A DNA stretch of 64,000 nt from Phascolarctos cinereus (GCF_002099425.1 NW_018343972.1:6773501-6837500), one strand, 5' to 3'. Shown: positions 1 to 10,094, counted from the stretch's first letter. Made by a program: numbers and translations. Notes: a model not told the origin generated them from the sequence alone.

Positions 1-246
1 AGCAGAACTCCTAAGCTGATGCTTTGCTGCACAAACCTGAGTTCCGGAGTCTTGAAACAATTGTTCCTTCCATTCCTCAGACACTCAAAAGGCCTGAGAA
101 GTTTGCCATCCCTCTGTCATAGCCAGGGGGGAAAAAAAGATGAAATGAATGTGGTAGCACTAGTAAAAACAGCAAATCACCTACAGCCAGATTTGCTTGA
201 TCTCCCTCCCTCTTTCAAGAAAGAGAATCCGTCTCCACTAGAACAT

Positions 247-248
<2 letters not shown>

Positions 249-280
<32 letters not shown>
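249..280. repeat. (CA)n microsatellite
   Basis: Uninterrupted AC dinucleotide run of 16 units. The flanking sequence (1-248 and 281-332) shows no repeat or gene that I recognise. Confidence 0.97.
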
Positions 281-283
<3 letters not shown>

Positions 284-332
284 TTGCATGTGAATCTCAA
301 GGAAGGATGAGTGGAAAGTGTTTAGCTTGGCC

Positions 333-565
333 ATGACCAGAGGCAACATAATGTAATAGATAGAGAGCTAGCCTTGAAACAAGAAAGACCTGGGATTAAG
401 TCCTGCCTCTGACACATACTGGCAATGTTACCCTCAGCAAGTCACTTAACCTTCCAAAGCTCTAGGCAACTCTCTAAGACTATAATTTTGAGAGAAGATC
501 CCAACCTACATTGAAAGAGGGAATTCCTCACCAGAAGCTCCCTACACCAATGAGATCGTAGATTC
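333..565 (+). mobile_element. MIR-core SINE with 'CTCTAAGACTATAA' tail
   Basis: A tRNA-like head (ATAGATAGAGAGCTAGCC) is followed by the CORE segment with AGCAAGTCACTTAACC, and then an unusual tail reading GGCAACTCTCTAAGAC and ending near CAATGAGATCGTAG. The same tail recurs at 26.8, 30.4 and 55.6 kb, so this is a distinct SINE subfamily rather than plain MIR. The copy is old, with many substitutions. Confidence 0.75.
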
Positions 566-639
566 AGTCCCTCTTTCTATTCTTGTGTTGGGCAAGTAGC
601 TAGTCATGATATAATCCAGAAGATATTCTCCCAGATTAG

Positions 640-765
640 TCAATCAGTCAACAAACATTTATTAAGCACTTACTACATGCCAGGCACTCTGCTAAGTGGT
701 GGGAATACAAACAAGGGCCAAAAAAGTCCCTTTTCTCAAGAAACACACATTCTAATGGAAGTAAC
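640..765 (-). mobile_element. L2/L3-type LINE, 3' end
   Basis: On the plus strand this reads AACAAACATTTATTAAGCAC, then CATGCCAGGCACTCTGCTAA, then TCTAATGGAAG. That is the reverse complement of the L2/L3 3' terminus (TGCCTGGCACATAGTAGG...TTAATAAATG). Only the last 120 bases or so of the element are present. Confidence 0.8.
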
Positions 766-1317
766 TCCATTACCTGCGACTTTCTGTGAAGCCCAGGTAT
801 GATATGACATGAACTATTATGTGCAGGCAACTGTAGTTTCTTCCTAGGCTAAAGACCCTATAAGTACCCTTCAATGGCCTCTCCCCATACCACAATGATC
901 TTGATCTTCAATGTCACTGGACTCTATTAGAAACCTGGCTCAGGCCTAACCCACAAGCATAGAGGTGATAAACACCCTAATAAAAATGACCCTCTTCATA
1001 CCCTATTTTAGTCCCTCCCCACCTCATCTCCTCCCACTATTACGGAAGAACACCAAATCCTTCAGAAAAACAGTTAGACTCAATGGCCTATCTGTTCAAC
1101 CTTCAACAGCAGACTAGTTCATTTAACAGTTCTGCTCAGCCTCTTCTAAGCTTTATGGGAGCCTCAATCATAGGATCTGAAAGGGATAGTTTTCCCCTCT
1201 TTACCACTTCTGAACTAAATAGAGCTATTAGCATGTGTTAAAATAATATCTTTCTCTCTGTACTATTTCTCATCAGGATGACTGACCTGCCTTACTAAAC
1301 ATTATGCAATCAATCAA
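766..1317. other. no recognisable feature
   Basis: About 550 bases of AT-rich sequence with no long reading frame and no repeat that I recognise. Confidence 0.6.
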
Positions 1318-1470
1318 AAAGTTAAGAGTCACAGACAGAAGCCTGAAAGAGACTTTAGAAGCCATTGAGATCGCTCTCTCTAATTTTGCAGCTGAGGAAG
1401 CCTAGGCTGGGACAGGTTAAATAACTTAGTAGGTTGCACAGCCAGTAAATATATGAGTCCAGGACTTTAT
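1318..1470 (-). mobile_element. MIR-like SINE fragment
   Basis: GAGACTTTAGAAGCCATTGAGA, then GCTGAGGAAGCC, then TTGCACAGCCAGTAAAT is a reverse-complement MIR/CORE-SINE (GTCACACAGCTAGTAAGT in younger copies). The tRNA-like head is missing. Confidence 0.7.
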
Positions 1471-1487
1471 TCACCTAGGAAGCAGCA

Positions 1488-2285
1488 ATCACCTACACAT
1501 TAAGCACTATGCTAAGCTTTGAGGATGCAAAGGTGAGATAGTTCCTACCCTTATGGAACTTACATTCTACCAAGAAGAGACATCATATTCACAACTATAC
1601 ACAAAATAAATCACCAGTAATTTTGTCAGGAAGTGGGAAACACTAACAGGTAAATGAATCAGGAGATGATTCTTGAAGAAAGCAGCACTTGAGATGGGCC
1701 TTGAAGTGAGTCAAGGAATTAAAGAAGAGGTATAACATTCTAGGTATAGCCTGTGCAAAGACAAGAGGGCAGAATATGGAATATCATCTATGAAGAATAG
1801 CAATTGGACTGGTTTGCCTGGAAAAACAGTGTGAGAGGGGAAGTGATAGGTAATCAGCCTGTAAAAACAAGCTGTGTTCAGGTAGCAATGGGCTTTGGGC
1901 TTTAAATTCCCAACAGAGAAGTTTGTATTTTATCTTAGAGCAACAGGAAAACATTGAAGCTTCCTGGGGAGGGGAGTGATATAACCAAATTCATGTTTTA
2001 GGAATAACAGTGTTGCTACTGTGTGAATGATAAAGAGAGTGAATGAAAAGAGAGAGTAGACAGAGGGAGACCTATTAGAAGATCATAGCAATAATCCATA
2101 TGAGGAGACGAGTGGATAGAAGAGGTGAATGCACACAGTGTTGATAAGGTTAGATTGACAAAACTTGGCAGCTGATTGGATTTGGGAGGTGAGGGAGATT
2201 AAAGAGTTGTGGATCACTCTTAAATCATGATCATGTGTGACTAGAAGGAAGGTGATGCCCTTGACAGAAACTGAAATTGAAGGTT
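1488..2285 (-). mobile_element. L2/L3-type LINE, 3' part
   Basis: The 3' end lies at the left (TAAGCACTATGCTAAGC) and the copy runs into ORF-coding sequence at the right, ending near GACAGAAACTGAAATTGAAG. Diagnostic pieces shared with better copies in the window include GATTCTTGAAG, GGGCTTTAAAT and GCAATAATCCATATGAG (compare CAATAGTCCAGG at 52.68 kb). It is 5'-truncated and heavily mutated. It lies back to back with the plus-strand copy that starts about 15 bases away. Confidence 0.8.
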
Positions 2286-2299
2286 AGGACAGAGTTGAA

Positions 2300-3590
2300 C
2301 CCTGTTTTAAAAACAACTTCTACCCAAAACAAAGCATTTTTCTCAGATAGTAGAGTCTTCCCTCAATTCTTTCTATCCCTCACAATTCCTCACACCTCAT
2401 TTCACTATCCCTATATTCGCCACTACTTGTAAGAATTGCAAGTACCCTGCCTTGCCACTGGACATCCCTTACTACTACCACCAGCTACTTGAGGTTGTCA
2501 TCTAGGCATGACTGTTCAATAAGAATGGTCTAGCAGCTGACTCTCTTGGAAGCTGGATAGCAAGAACACTATGCTAGTTCTAGTACCTCTCTCTTGACAT
2601 CCAGTCTTCTATTTCCAACTGCCTACTAGACCTCTCAAACAGGATGCCACATAGACTCAATTTGTCCATTGATATCTAAACCCAGCTTGTTTTTCTGTAC
2701 TTCCCCTCACACACTATTTTCCAGCCAACCAGTCCACTCAATTTATCTGCTCTTAAACTCAACATGTCCAAAGACTGAATTCATTATCTCCACCCCACTA
2801 TGAAACTCTCCCCTCTTCTGAATTTCCCTATTACCGTTAAGTGTCCCTCTAACCTCTCAGTCACTAAGGTTTCCAACTGAAGTATCATCCTCAACTCTTC
2901 TCTCTCTCTCACTCCCTCCCAATATCCAATCTGTTGCCAAGTTTTATCAATTATATCTTTGTAACATCTCTCAAATAAGTCCCCTTAACACTGCCACCAC
3001 TCTGGTGCAGTGCTTGCATCACCCTATGCTTATACTATTCCCTGCCTCATCTCCCACGCAGCTCTATTTTTCACTGTTCTTTTTTTCTTTCAAAAGCATA
3101 GGTATGATCATGTCACCCTTTTCCCTATCCTCATTTAACAAATTCCACTGACTCCCTAATACCTTACACCTTACTCCCCTCCATATACTGTGATCTAGTG
3201 ACATTGACTTTCTTGCTGTTCCTTGAACAAGATAATTTATCTCCCAATTCAATGAATTTTCACCAGTTGTCCCCCAAGCCTGGAATGCTCTCAATCCTCA
3301 TCTCAGCCTCCTGGCTTCACTGCCTACCTCCGAGTCTCAGCTGAAGTCCCACTTTCTGCAAGAAGCCTTTCCTGGTCCTCCTTAATCATAGTTATTTCCT
3401 TGTGAGACTATCTCCAATTTATCCTGTATAGACCTTGCTTTTATGTAGCTATTTTCACATTGTCTTCTCCATTGGACTCTGAATTCCTTGAGAGCAGAGA
3501 CTGGTTTTGGCCTGTCTTTGTATCCCCAGTGCTTAGTATAGTGTCTGAAACAGGGTAGATACTTAATCAACACTTATTGACCTGTTAAAA
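2300..3590 (+). mobile_element. L2/L3-type LINE, 3' part of ORF and 3' end
   Basis: The coding relic includes CAACATGTCCAAAGACTGAA, matching the 'LKLNMSKTE' block of the family's reverse-transcriptase ORF, and CCTGGAATGCTCTC, matching the 'PxPGMLS' block. The 3' untranslated end is clear: TTGTATCCCCAGTGCTTAGT, then GGTAGATACTTAATCAACAC at 3520-3575. About 1.3 kb is retained, with stops in all frames. It is an ordinary fossil LINE. Confidence 0.85.
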
Positions 3591-4115
3591 CTTCTTTAAT
3601 GGTGATGATGGACAAGAGGAATTCATAGTGGTCTTGGCATCAGCAAAAGCAATTACATGGGCTGCAGACTAGATGAATGAACTGATGAGAACTCTCCATG
3701 CTCCTGATCCAGTATATGTCATCCACTTTCAGAATCTGTGCAAATGCCCACCATGAGGGAGGAAGGAATTGTGCCTAAGCCTGCTGCCTTCATAGTTATG
3801 AGTCCTTGATAGAAGTATAAGGAAACATAAGTGGTGTCTATCAAGCAAACAGCCCCTGAGCCCTAATTCTGTGAGGTAAAACAGTGGCTTGCAGTTGCTG
3901 TTAGCTCAGCATCCTGATCCAGAAGGGTATTCATCTCTCTGTAACTTGCACCTCTGCCTGTATTACCTGGTGTTGGTTCCTGGATCCCCTCTCGGTTCCT
4001 TTGTTTCTCCAGACAAATCACCATGGTAACTGACCAGCTTCCACCTCAACCCTGCCCCAGTGCAAACCCCGGCTCAGCTAGAGAATCTCAGGTGCAAAGA
4101 ATCCATGGTTTAACC
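3591..4115. other. repeat-free block with RFX X-box-like site
   Basis: No repeat or exon is recognisable. At about 4017-4030 the sequence ATCACCATGGTAAC is, on the minus strand, GTTACC-AT-GGTGAT. This resembles the RFX X-box palindrome GTTGCC-N-GGCAAC, with a good left half and a weak right half. Regulatory function is an inference only. Confidence 0.4.
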
Positions 4116-4119
4116 TCTG

Positions 4120-4232
4120 TCTGGCCCACAACTACAACTGTTCTGGGCCTCAGTTTCTAAATATGTAAAATGAGAGAGTTGGCCTAGATGATTGCAAAGA
4201 TCCCTTTCCACTCCAAAATCCCATGATTCTAT
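4120..4232 (+). mobile_element. MIR-family SINE, 3' half
   Basis: GGGCCTCAGTTTCTAAATAT, GTAAAATGAGAGAGTTGG, CCTAGATGATTGCAAAG and CCCATGATTCTATGA form the 3' half of a marsupial MIR-related SINE whose tail contains 'CTAGATGATCTCTAAGGTCC'. It is 5'-truncated. Confidence 0.8.
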
Positions 4233-4579
4233 GAGTATATCTGGTTTCTGACCTTGTGAATGCAGTAACTCAAGCCTTGGATCTGATTCAGATTTAGGGG
4301 TCTTTCTCTGGCTTCCTCACTCACGTATACCATCCAATAAAAACACTTGAGCCCCGGCTCCACTTTTATCATTGGCATGCTCCTAGCTCTCTGAGTCCCA
4401 GAAACTCTGATTAGAATTACTGAATGTTAAACATCAAATTGTGATAGGGGCAGAGAAGATGGTGGGGGCAGGAAGAAGGCCAAGATGCCTCCTCTAATGT
4501 AAATAGGTATCTCCAGTGGTAATAGTTTGAGTCCGTTAATGGGCCAGCTGTCTAGTCAAACCTTAAGGTTTGATGTCAG

Positions 4580-4702
4580 TCTATCAATCAGATTAAGCGT
4601 TTAAGCGCCTACTAGTACTAGGTGCTGTGTTAAGCACTGACACCACATAGAAAGGCAAAAGACAGTCCATGACCTCAAGAAGCTCACAATCTAATGACTG
4701 GA
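4580..4702 (-). mobile_element. L2/L3-type LINE, 3' end
   Basis: GCGCCTACTAGTACTAGGTG, CTGTGTTAAGCACTGA, AAAGGCAAAAGACAGTCC and GAAGCTCACAATCTAATGA match the reverse complement of the 3' tail shared by the better-preserved copies at 18.0 and 52.0 kb. Confidence 0.82.
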
Positions 4703-5129
4703 TCTCACATTTCTTATATATGCTGATCACTGTTTCATTCTTTGTTTCTAGGCCTTGTAAAATCAATCCTCAGCACGGGCTTTTTAGCTATTATCATAGC
4801 CAAGAAAATTAGAAACAAATTATGTCTAAGCCCACTTGAGAGAGATTTGTAGGAACCTAGGGACCTGGATCCCAGTTTTTCTAAAAATTATCTACATTAC
4901 ACAAATGAGTCATGACGTTCTGAGCAATAACTTGACTTTAATAATTTTCACCTCGTTTTCATCTCAACTCTAACTAGTTCATCAGTAAGGTCCCTTCTAG
5001 TTTTAAATCCCATGATTCTTGTGTTCATTTCAGTCCCTCTGTCATTGTCCCAGAACAGGAAAGGAGGGTTTTGGCTACAATTTTTTTTAAAAAAGGTATA
5101 AATTTGAGTTGACTGAATGGTACTAAGGG
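4703..5129. other. no recognisable feature apart from a SINE scrap
   Basis: AT-rich sequence. A short piece near 4987-5020 (AAGGTCCCTTCTAGTTTTAA) is the tail of a MIR-family SINE on the plus strand. The rest shows no repeat or coding signal. Confidence 0.5.
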
Positions 5130-5275
5130 CGAATCACTCAATTTCTCTGAGACTCAGTTAACTCCTCTGAAATATACCAACTTCCCAGGGCTGCTGTGAG
5201 GATCAAATGAAATGATGAATGTAAAGCTCTTTTTAAACCTTAAAGCATTATCTAAATGTCAGTTATTATTAGGAG
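5130..5275 (+). mobile_element. MIR-family SINE, 3' half
   Basis: It contains TTTCTCTGAGACTCAGTTAA, GGGCTGCTGTGAGGATCAAA and the terminal TAAAGCTCTTTTTAAACC followed by TTATTATTA. It has the same 3' end as the fuller copy at 5530-5790. Confidence 0.8.
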
Positions 5276-5439
5276 TGCTATTACTATTACTAGACCCAAA
5301 AAAATATTGTCTCTTGGATGCTGTACACTTGAAGTGCACAGCAAATTATACATTATCCTTCATTCACTTAAAGGAGTTAAGAAAGGAAATCGTAACTCAC
5401 ATGCCTACAGTACTTTAAGATTTAGTCCCTGCAGGTAAG

Positions 5440-5525
5440 GAACACAGATATAGAACTGGAAGGGACCATAGAAGTCATATGGCACAGCCCCCTCATTTTA
5501 CAAAGGAGGAAACTAATGCCCAGAG
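5440..5525 (-). mobile_element. MIR-like SINE fragment
   Basis: GAACTGGAAGGGACCATAGA, then CCCCCTCATTTTACA, then GGAGGAAACTAATGCCCAGA is the reverse complement of a SINE 3' region. The copy is cut short where the next SINE begins. Confidence 0.75.
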
Positions 5526-5529
5526 ATTT

Positions 5530-5790
5530 TAAAAGGCAGCTGGTGGCACAGTGGGTAAAAGCGTTGAACTTAGAGCCAGGAAGATCTGAGTTGAATCTTG
5601 CCTCAGACATTTGCTAATTGCATGACCTTGGGCAAGTCACTTAACCTCTCTCAACCACAGTTTTCCTATCTGTAAAATGGAACTGAAATAGTATTTACCT
5701 CCCAGAATCATTCTGAGTATCAAAAGACATAACATGTGCACAGTGCTTTGCAAACCTTAAAACACTATAAAATGCTAGCTAGCTATATAA
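5530..5790 (+). mobile_element. near full-length MIR-family CORE-SINE
   Basis: The head GGCAGCTGGTGGCACAGTGG is followed by the CORE (GACCTTGGGCAAGTCACTTA) and the tail (GTGCTTTGCAAACCTTAAAA, then ATGCTAGCTAGCTAT). All three parts are present in order, making this one of the more complete copies of this type in the window. Confidence 0.88.
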
Positions 5791-5869
5791 AAAGGGAGTA
5801 AATAGCAGGGCCCAGGTCTTCTGTCCAGTTCCCCCACTCATTCATTGTACCACACTGCTTTTCTAAGCA

Positions 5870-6050
5870 TGTTTCTGAAAACACCTTTGTGAGGTTGGTC
5901 CCCATTTTGCAGATAAAGAAATTGAGGCCAGAGAATGGCAAAAAAAAAAAATGATTTATACAGGATCATATAGCTAGTAAGTGAGAAAGGCAGAACTCAA
6001 GGCCAGTTCCTAGGATTCCAATTCCGCCACTCTTTCCACTATAACGAGCA
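5870..6050 (-). mobile_element. MIR SINE
   Basis: CCCCATTTTGCAGATAAAGA, then AATTGAGGCCAGAGA, then ATCATATAGCTAGTAAGTGA, then CCACTCTTTCCACTATA is a nearly complete MIR in reverse complement, with an A-run at 5939-5951. Confidence 0.82.
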
Positions 6051-6665
6051 AAGAGAGTTCTAGACAGCAATTTCAAGTCTGCTGAAAAGAACGTGAAGTT
6101 GCCAGTGACCTCTCTGCCTCCCCAAATGAGAAAGCAAACTTCTCTTTCCCCTCCTTCCTCTCCAGGCTTGTCAGGCATGATTGATGACATGGCTTCGGGA
6201 GAGGACACTGTTGAAATCAGACCACAAATAAAATGGGAACTCAGATTGCACTTATCAGCAGGAGAAAAGGCATGCTTTTTCGTGAAAGACAATGGAGGCC
6301 TGGTAATTAAGGAGAAGGGACTGGACACCAAGCTCAGTCACTTGTAGTATGACATGCCATTTCCCTGATCTTCAACATCCTACCTTATGCTGATGGGCGT
6401 TCCTTTTACAACTTTCCAAATAGGAATCAGACACAAAATGACTTTATTTCCCAGGACTCCCCATGATGAACAGATTTGTCTTTCCAAGCTGCCAGAATGG
6501 TAGTATATTCTATTTTTAAGGTGATGGGAGAAACATTGATTGAGTTTGTTCTTTTTATACCCCCTTTGAGTGGAGGAAGGAGAGCCATCTAAGGAGAGTT
6601 AGTGAAATGATTTTGTTGGAAGCTGGATTAGAGTACTAAAAGCCAGCCAGCAACCAGGAGGTTTC
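6051..6665. other. no recognisable feature
   Basis: Overlapping reading frames of 84 codons (plus) and 121 codons (minus) occur here, but neither encodes a recognisable domain. They share the same bases, and the start of the minus frame lies inside low-complexity sequence. I do not call a gene. Confidence 0.5.
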
Positions 6666-6669
6666 TTTT

Positions 6670-7245
6670 ATAACCTGAGAGTTCTTCATAACCTGACCCT
6701 TTCTTATTTTCCCATTTTTTTTTACATATTACTCCTCACCACACACTGCTCTTTTTAACACACAAAGTTCCGTCTGCTGCCTATGCTCCCGTATCCTGGC
6801 TCTTCCCCCCGTCTGAAATGCTCTTCCTTCTTACCTCCATCTCTTAGAATACATGGCTTCCTTCAGCATTAAGCTCATCTTTTACAGGAGTCTCTTCATA
6901 CTTTTATAGAAGCCCTTTCATAGTCCCCTGAGCTATGAATGCCCTCCATCCTAACATTGCCTTGTATCTGCTTCATATGTATCTTGGATATGGATATAGA
7001 TATAGATATAGATATAGATATAGATATAGATATAGATATAGATATAGATATAGATATAGATATAGATATAGATATAGATATAGATATAGATATAGATATA
7101 GATACAGATATAGATATATGTTATCTCACCCACTCAGTTGTAACCTCCTTGAGGTCTGGAACTATTTTCACCTTTGTCTTTGTATTGTCATCTCTTAGCA
7201 CAGTGGCTAACACATAGTAAGGCCTTAATACATGGGTTTTATCTG
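6670..7245 (+). mobile_element. L2-type LINE 3' region split by hexamer array
   Basis: Left part: CCTGGCTCTTCCCCCCGTC, then TGAAATGCTCTTCC, then the CTTTTATAGAAGCCCTTTCA region. Right part: CCTCCTTGAGGTCTGGAAC, then TTAGCACAGTGGCTAACACA, then TAGTAAGGCCTTAATA. The two sides are consecutive segments of an L2-like 3' end. The natural TATA-rich stretch between them has grown into the GATATA array. Confidence 0.82.
6987..7120. repeat. (GATATA)n hexamer array
   Basis: About 22 units of GATATA with only two or three substitutions (one GATACA near 7101). Reading frames made of Tyr-Arg, Ile-Asp or Ile-Tyr dipeptides come solely from this repeat and are not genes. Confidence 0.97.
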
Positions 7246-8765
7246 ATTGATTCCTGGCTGACAGAGAAATCCTGAGACTGTAAGGTAGAACCAAAGAGAC
7301 TGAAGCAGAACATCATGGTGGCCTAAGCCCTGATCATTATGAGGATGCTTTGGTAAAGAAGACGTCATCCACATTGAGAAACATAAGGGAGCTAGATATC
7401 ATGAAGAAAGCTCTCTCCCTCTCAAAAGAATCATGAAAGCTGAGTTAGGGCTGGAAAAGTAGTTAAAGATTAGCTCAGAAAGCTTATGTAAATCATGTTA
7501 AGGTTAAAAGAAGCTTTTGTTGTAGCATTAAAGATTTATCCTCGTAGAAGGTATGAACATCTCCATTGATACTACATCGAAGATTTTGTTCTGGCATTGA
7601 TAATTTTTCCCTGAAGGGGTGTGAAGAAGCATCCTTTGCCCATTTATCCATTTGCTAGATATGATAGATTAAGTCATGGATACTCCATATCAGAATCCCA
7701 TCCCTAAATTTGTTCTTCAAAGGTGAAAATAAATACAAATCTGAGAGTTGAGAAAGGATTGGAGAGGTGGCACAGAGCCTAGGATTCAATCAGAAATCCT
7801 CCACCTTCAGGGAATCATGTGGCCCTGGGAGAGGGGGAAACCAAATTATCCCAGTAATGGCAGCAAATAGGCAGTGGCGGTAATGTAACATGAGTAGATC
7901 GCAGTGGAATGGAAGTGATGAGGCAGCTGAGGAGTTTCTGAACTAATGGAGGAATATCCTAAGACTAATCTTCCTGCATACAAATGAAACAATACTTCTA
8001 AAAAGCACTTAGCAAAATTCCTGGCATATAGAAAGCATGATATAAATACTTACTCCCCTACAGAAGGAGAATTTCTAGATATCACTGAGTTCCCAGACCA
8101 AGACTTGGGAAAAATGAGAAAGACTAGCAGCACAAAGCCAAGTTCCAGGATCAATTGGAGGAATTCCAAGACAAAACAGGAGCTAGAAATGATAAGCAGC
8201 AAGGCAACAGAGCCATGATGTGGAGGAACAAATGGAGACTCTGCCCTCCATTAGAATTTGGAAGGGAACAAATCTCTAAGGAGCTCTAGTCCTCTCTGAT
8301 AAGGAATCCAGAGGGGAGTTCTCCACCCCAGAGTAATGATGTGAGTCTTAGGACTGTGTAGGTTTCAGAGGAAGGTAGAGATCATGATAAGAATAAGTTG
8401 CTTGACACCATAATAACATAAGTAGTTTTCCCGTGGTACAAAGACTAGTTTTAATCTTGTCAGAGAGGTGAGGGAAGATGGTCTCAGAAAAGTTCTGTCT
8501 TTGGATCATGACCCCACCCAAGACTTTCCTAAGGAACATCAAAATTTGTTCCCATTTTCTAGGCAAAATCCTGGGTAAATGAAAGAGCCAAAGACAGAAC
8601 TTTTTGAAACCAACTCACCCCACCCCCAATTAAATCCAATCCATAAACACAGATCTGAGGTTCTGGACCAGGGCTTATTGCCATTTTTAAATGCTCTTCT
8701 AATGGTCTTGCTCTTGGATATCCTTTCTGAATATATATACTCATATGAATAAAACATATATATAG
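7246..8765. other. long block without recognisable genes
   Basis: About 1.5 kb. Only a SINE 3' scrap is recognised near 7998-8058 (AAGCACTTAGCAAAATTC, then CTGGCATATAGAAAGCATGA). The remainder is AT-rich and lacks coding signal. It could be an old unclassified repeat, but I see no terminal repeats or protein motifs. Confidence 0.45.
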
Positions 8766-8918
8766 GGATATAGATATAGATAGATATAGATATAGATATA
8801 GATATAGATATAGATATAGATATAGATATAGATATAGATATAGATATAGATATAGATATAGATATAGATATAGATATAGATATAGATATAGATATAGTTA
8901 TAGATATAGATATAGATG
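8766..8918. repeat. (GATATA)n hexamer array, second copy
   Basis: About 25 units of the same hexamer and on the same strand as the array 1.65 kb upstream, with one GATAGATATA phase slip near 8776 and a GATATAGTTATA interruption near 8893. It passes directly into a short TACACACAC stretch. Confidence 0.97.
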
Positions 8919-8984
8919 TACACACACTCTGGTGTTCTATAGTGTGTGGTAGCAGAGGGAAGAAGGGAAAGAGGGCATAAATTA

Positions 8985-9126
8985 AGGCAGCTAGGTGGCG
9001 CAGTGGATAGAGCTCTGGACTTGGAGTCAGGAGGATGTGAGTAGACACATGACACTTACTAGCTGTGTGACCCTGGGCAAGTCACTTAACCCCAATTGCC
9101 TCTCCAAAAACAAAAAAACAAAAAAA
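8985..9126 (+). mobile_element. young marsupial CORE-SINE (WSINE-like) with target-site duplication
   Basis: The head GGCAGCTAGGTGGCGCAGTG leads through GAGTCAGGAGGA and GTGACCCTGGGCAAGTCACT to ACCCCAATTGCCTC and an A-rich tail. It is flanked by a perfect 14-bp duplication, AAGAGGGCATAAAT, at 8969-8982 and 9127-9140. That is the signature of L1-type target-primed insertion. The perfect duplication and near-consensus body make this one of the youngest insertions in the window. Confidence 0.95.
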
Positions 9127-9144
9127 AAGAGGGCATAAATGCTA

Positions 9145-9285
9145 AAATTCAATTTAATATATATTAAATTTATCAATGACTTACTATATATATATGTGAA
9201 GTATGTATGTATGTAAATATATTTATTGTTTATTTATATTGTGTTGTTTATATATTATATATGTAAATATACATTTATTATGCTT
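9145..9285. repeat. AT-rich low-complexity block
   Basis: Runs of TATATA, GTATGTATGTATG and TTTATATATTATATATG. No array has a fixed period longer than 4 bases. Confidence 0.8.
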
Positions 9286-9289
9286 TTTG

Positions 9290-9532
9290 GTTGTTGTTCA
9301 GTTCTGTCTGACTCTTCCTGGCCCCATTTGGGGTTTTCTTGGCAAAGATACTGAAGCGTTTTGCCATTTCCTTCTCTAGCTCATTGTACCGATGAGGAAA
9401 CTGAGGCAAACAGGATTAAGTGACTTACTCAGGCTCACACAGCTAGTAAGTGTCTGAGACTGAATTTGAACTCAGGTCTTCCTGACTCCAGACCCAGCCC
9501 TCTATCCATTGCACCACCTAGCTGCCTTCCTT
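9290..9532 (-). mobile_element. full-length composite SINE (RTE-tailed CORE-SINE)
   Basis: On the plus strand it opens with the RTE/BovB-like tail TTGTTCAGTTCTGTCTGACT, then GGTTTTCTTGGCAAAGATAC and TTTGCCATTTCCTTCTC. Next comes the reversed CORE (GGCTCACACAGCTAGTAAGT), and it ends with the reversed tRNA-like head CCACCTAGCTGCC. Both ends are intact. Confidence 0.9.
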
Positions 9533-9639
9533 TATAGGGACAAACCTGGACTCAACTCACTTCACTTTGCACCTGCTGCTCTTTCTGGTTTCAACTCCGC
9601 AGAACAAGATGACTGCTTCTGAGTACCCCTTGTATCCTC

Positions 9640-9786
9640 TCCCTCCTCCTTCCCTTTCCTGACTCCTTTAGATTGTAAGTTCCTTGAGGGTAGGAACTGT
9701 CTTTCTTTTTATTAATTATATTCCCAGCACTAAGCATAGCTCCTGGCAAATAGTAGCCACTTAATAAATGTTTGTTGGATTGGATG
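9640..9786 (+). mobile_element. L2-type LINE 3' end
   Basis: GATTGTAAGTTCCTTGAGGG, then TATTCCCAGCACTAAGCATA, then CTTAATAAATGTTTGTTGGA is the standard L2 3' terminus. Confidence 0.9.
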
Positions 9787-9819
9787 TAAAGGGGGCAAAG
9801 AAAAACTAATAATGGCTTA

Positions 9820-10040
9820 CAGCATGGCATAGTAGAAAGAGCAGTAGATTTAGAGTCAAAGGACCTAAGTGTGAATCCCAGCTCCATCACTTACTTTGTG
9901 TGATAGTGGGAAAATTATTCCAGCTCCTTGGGCCTCAGTTTTGTTTTGTTTTGTTTTTGTTTTGTTTTTTATCTATAAAATGAGAGAGTTGTACTATATG
10001 ATCTCTAAGGTCCCTTCCAGCTCAAAAGTTCTGATTCTGA
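9820..10040 (+). mobile_element. MIR-family SINE with internal T/G-rich expansion
   Basis: AGCATGGCATAGTAGAAAGA leads to TCCCAGCTCCATCACTTACT and CTTGGGCCTCAGTTTTG, then a (TTTTG)n stretch at about 9940-9970, then ATAAAATGAGAGAGTTGTAC and TAAGGTCCCTTCCAGCTC. The pentamer growth lies exactly where the consensus reads CAGTTTCCTCATCTGTAAA. Confidence 0.88.
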
Positions 10041-10094
10041 GGTGATGTAATCTGTTGATCTTTGAGGTAGTACTTTGCTCACAACAATCATATG

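Noticed and set aside
6093-6347. An 84-codon plus-strand frame with ordinary-looking composition
   Set aside because: No recognisable domain, no splice or promoter context, and the opposite strand is open as well. Chance is the simplest explanation.
6935-7217. Frames of 60-92 codons encoding Tyr-Arg, Ile-Asp or Ile-Tyr dipeptides
   Set aside because: They are translations of the GATATA array in three frames. There is no non-repeat coding domain.
6987-8918. CRISPR-like spaced repeats
   Set aside because: The arrays are continuous hexamers without spacers, and the genome is mammalian.
8539-9055. A 169-codon minus-strand frame (Ile-Ser repeats) and its neighbours
   Set aside because: The central half is the GATATA array and the rest overlaps a SINE and spacer with no domain.
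8985-9126. tRNA gene signal
   Set aside because: The A/B-box-like words belong to the tRNA-derived head of a SINE. No cloverleaf is supported here or in other SINE heads.
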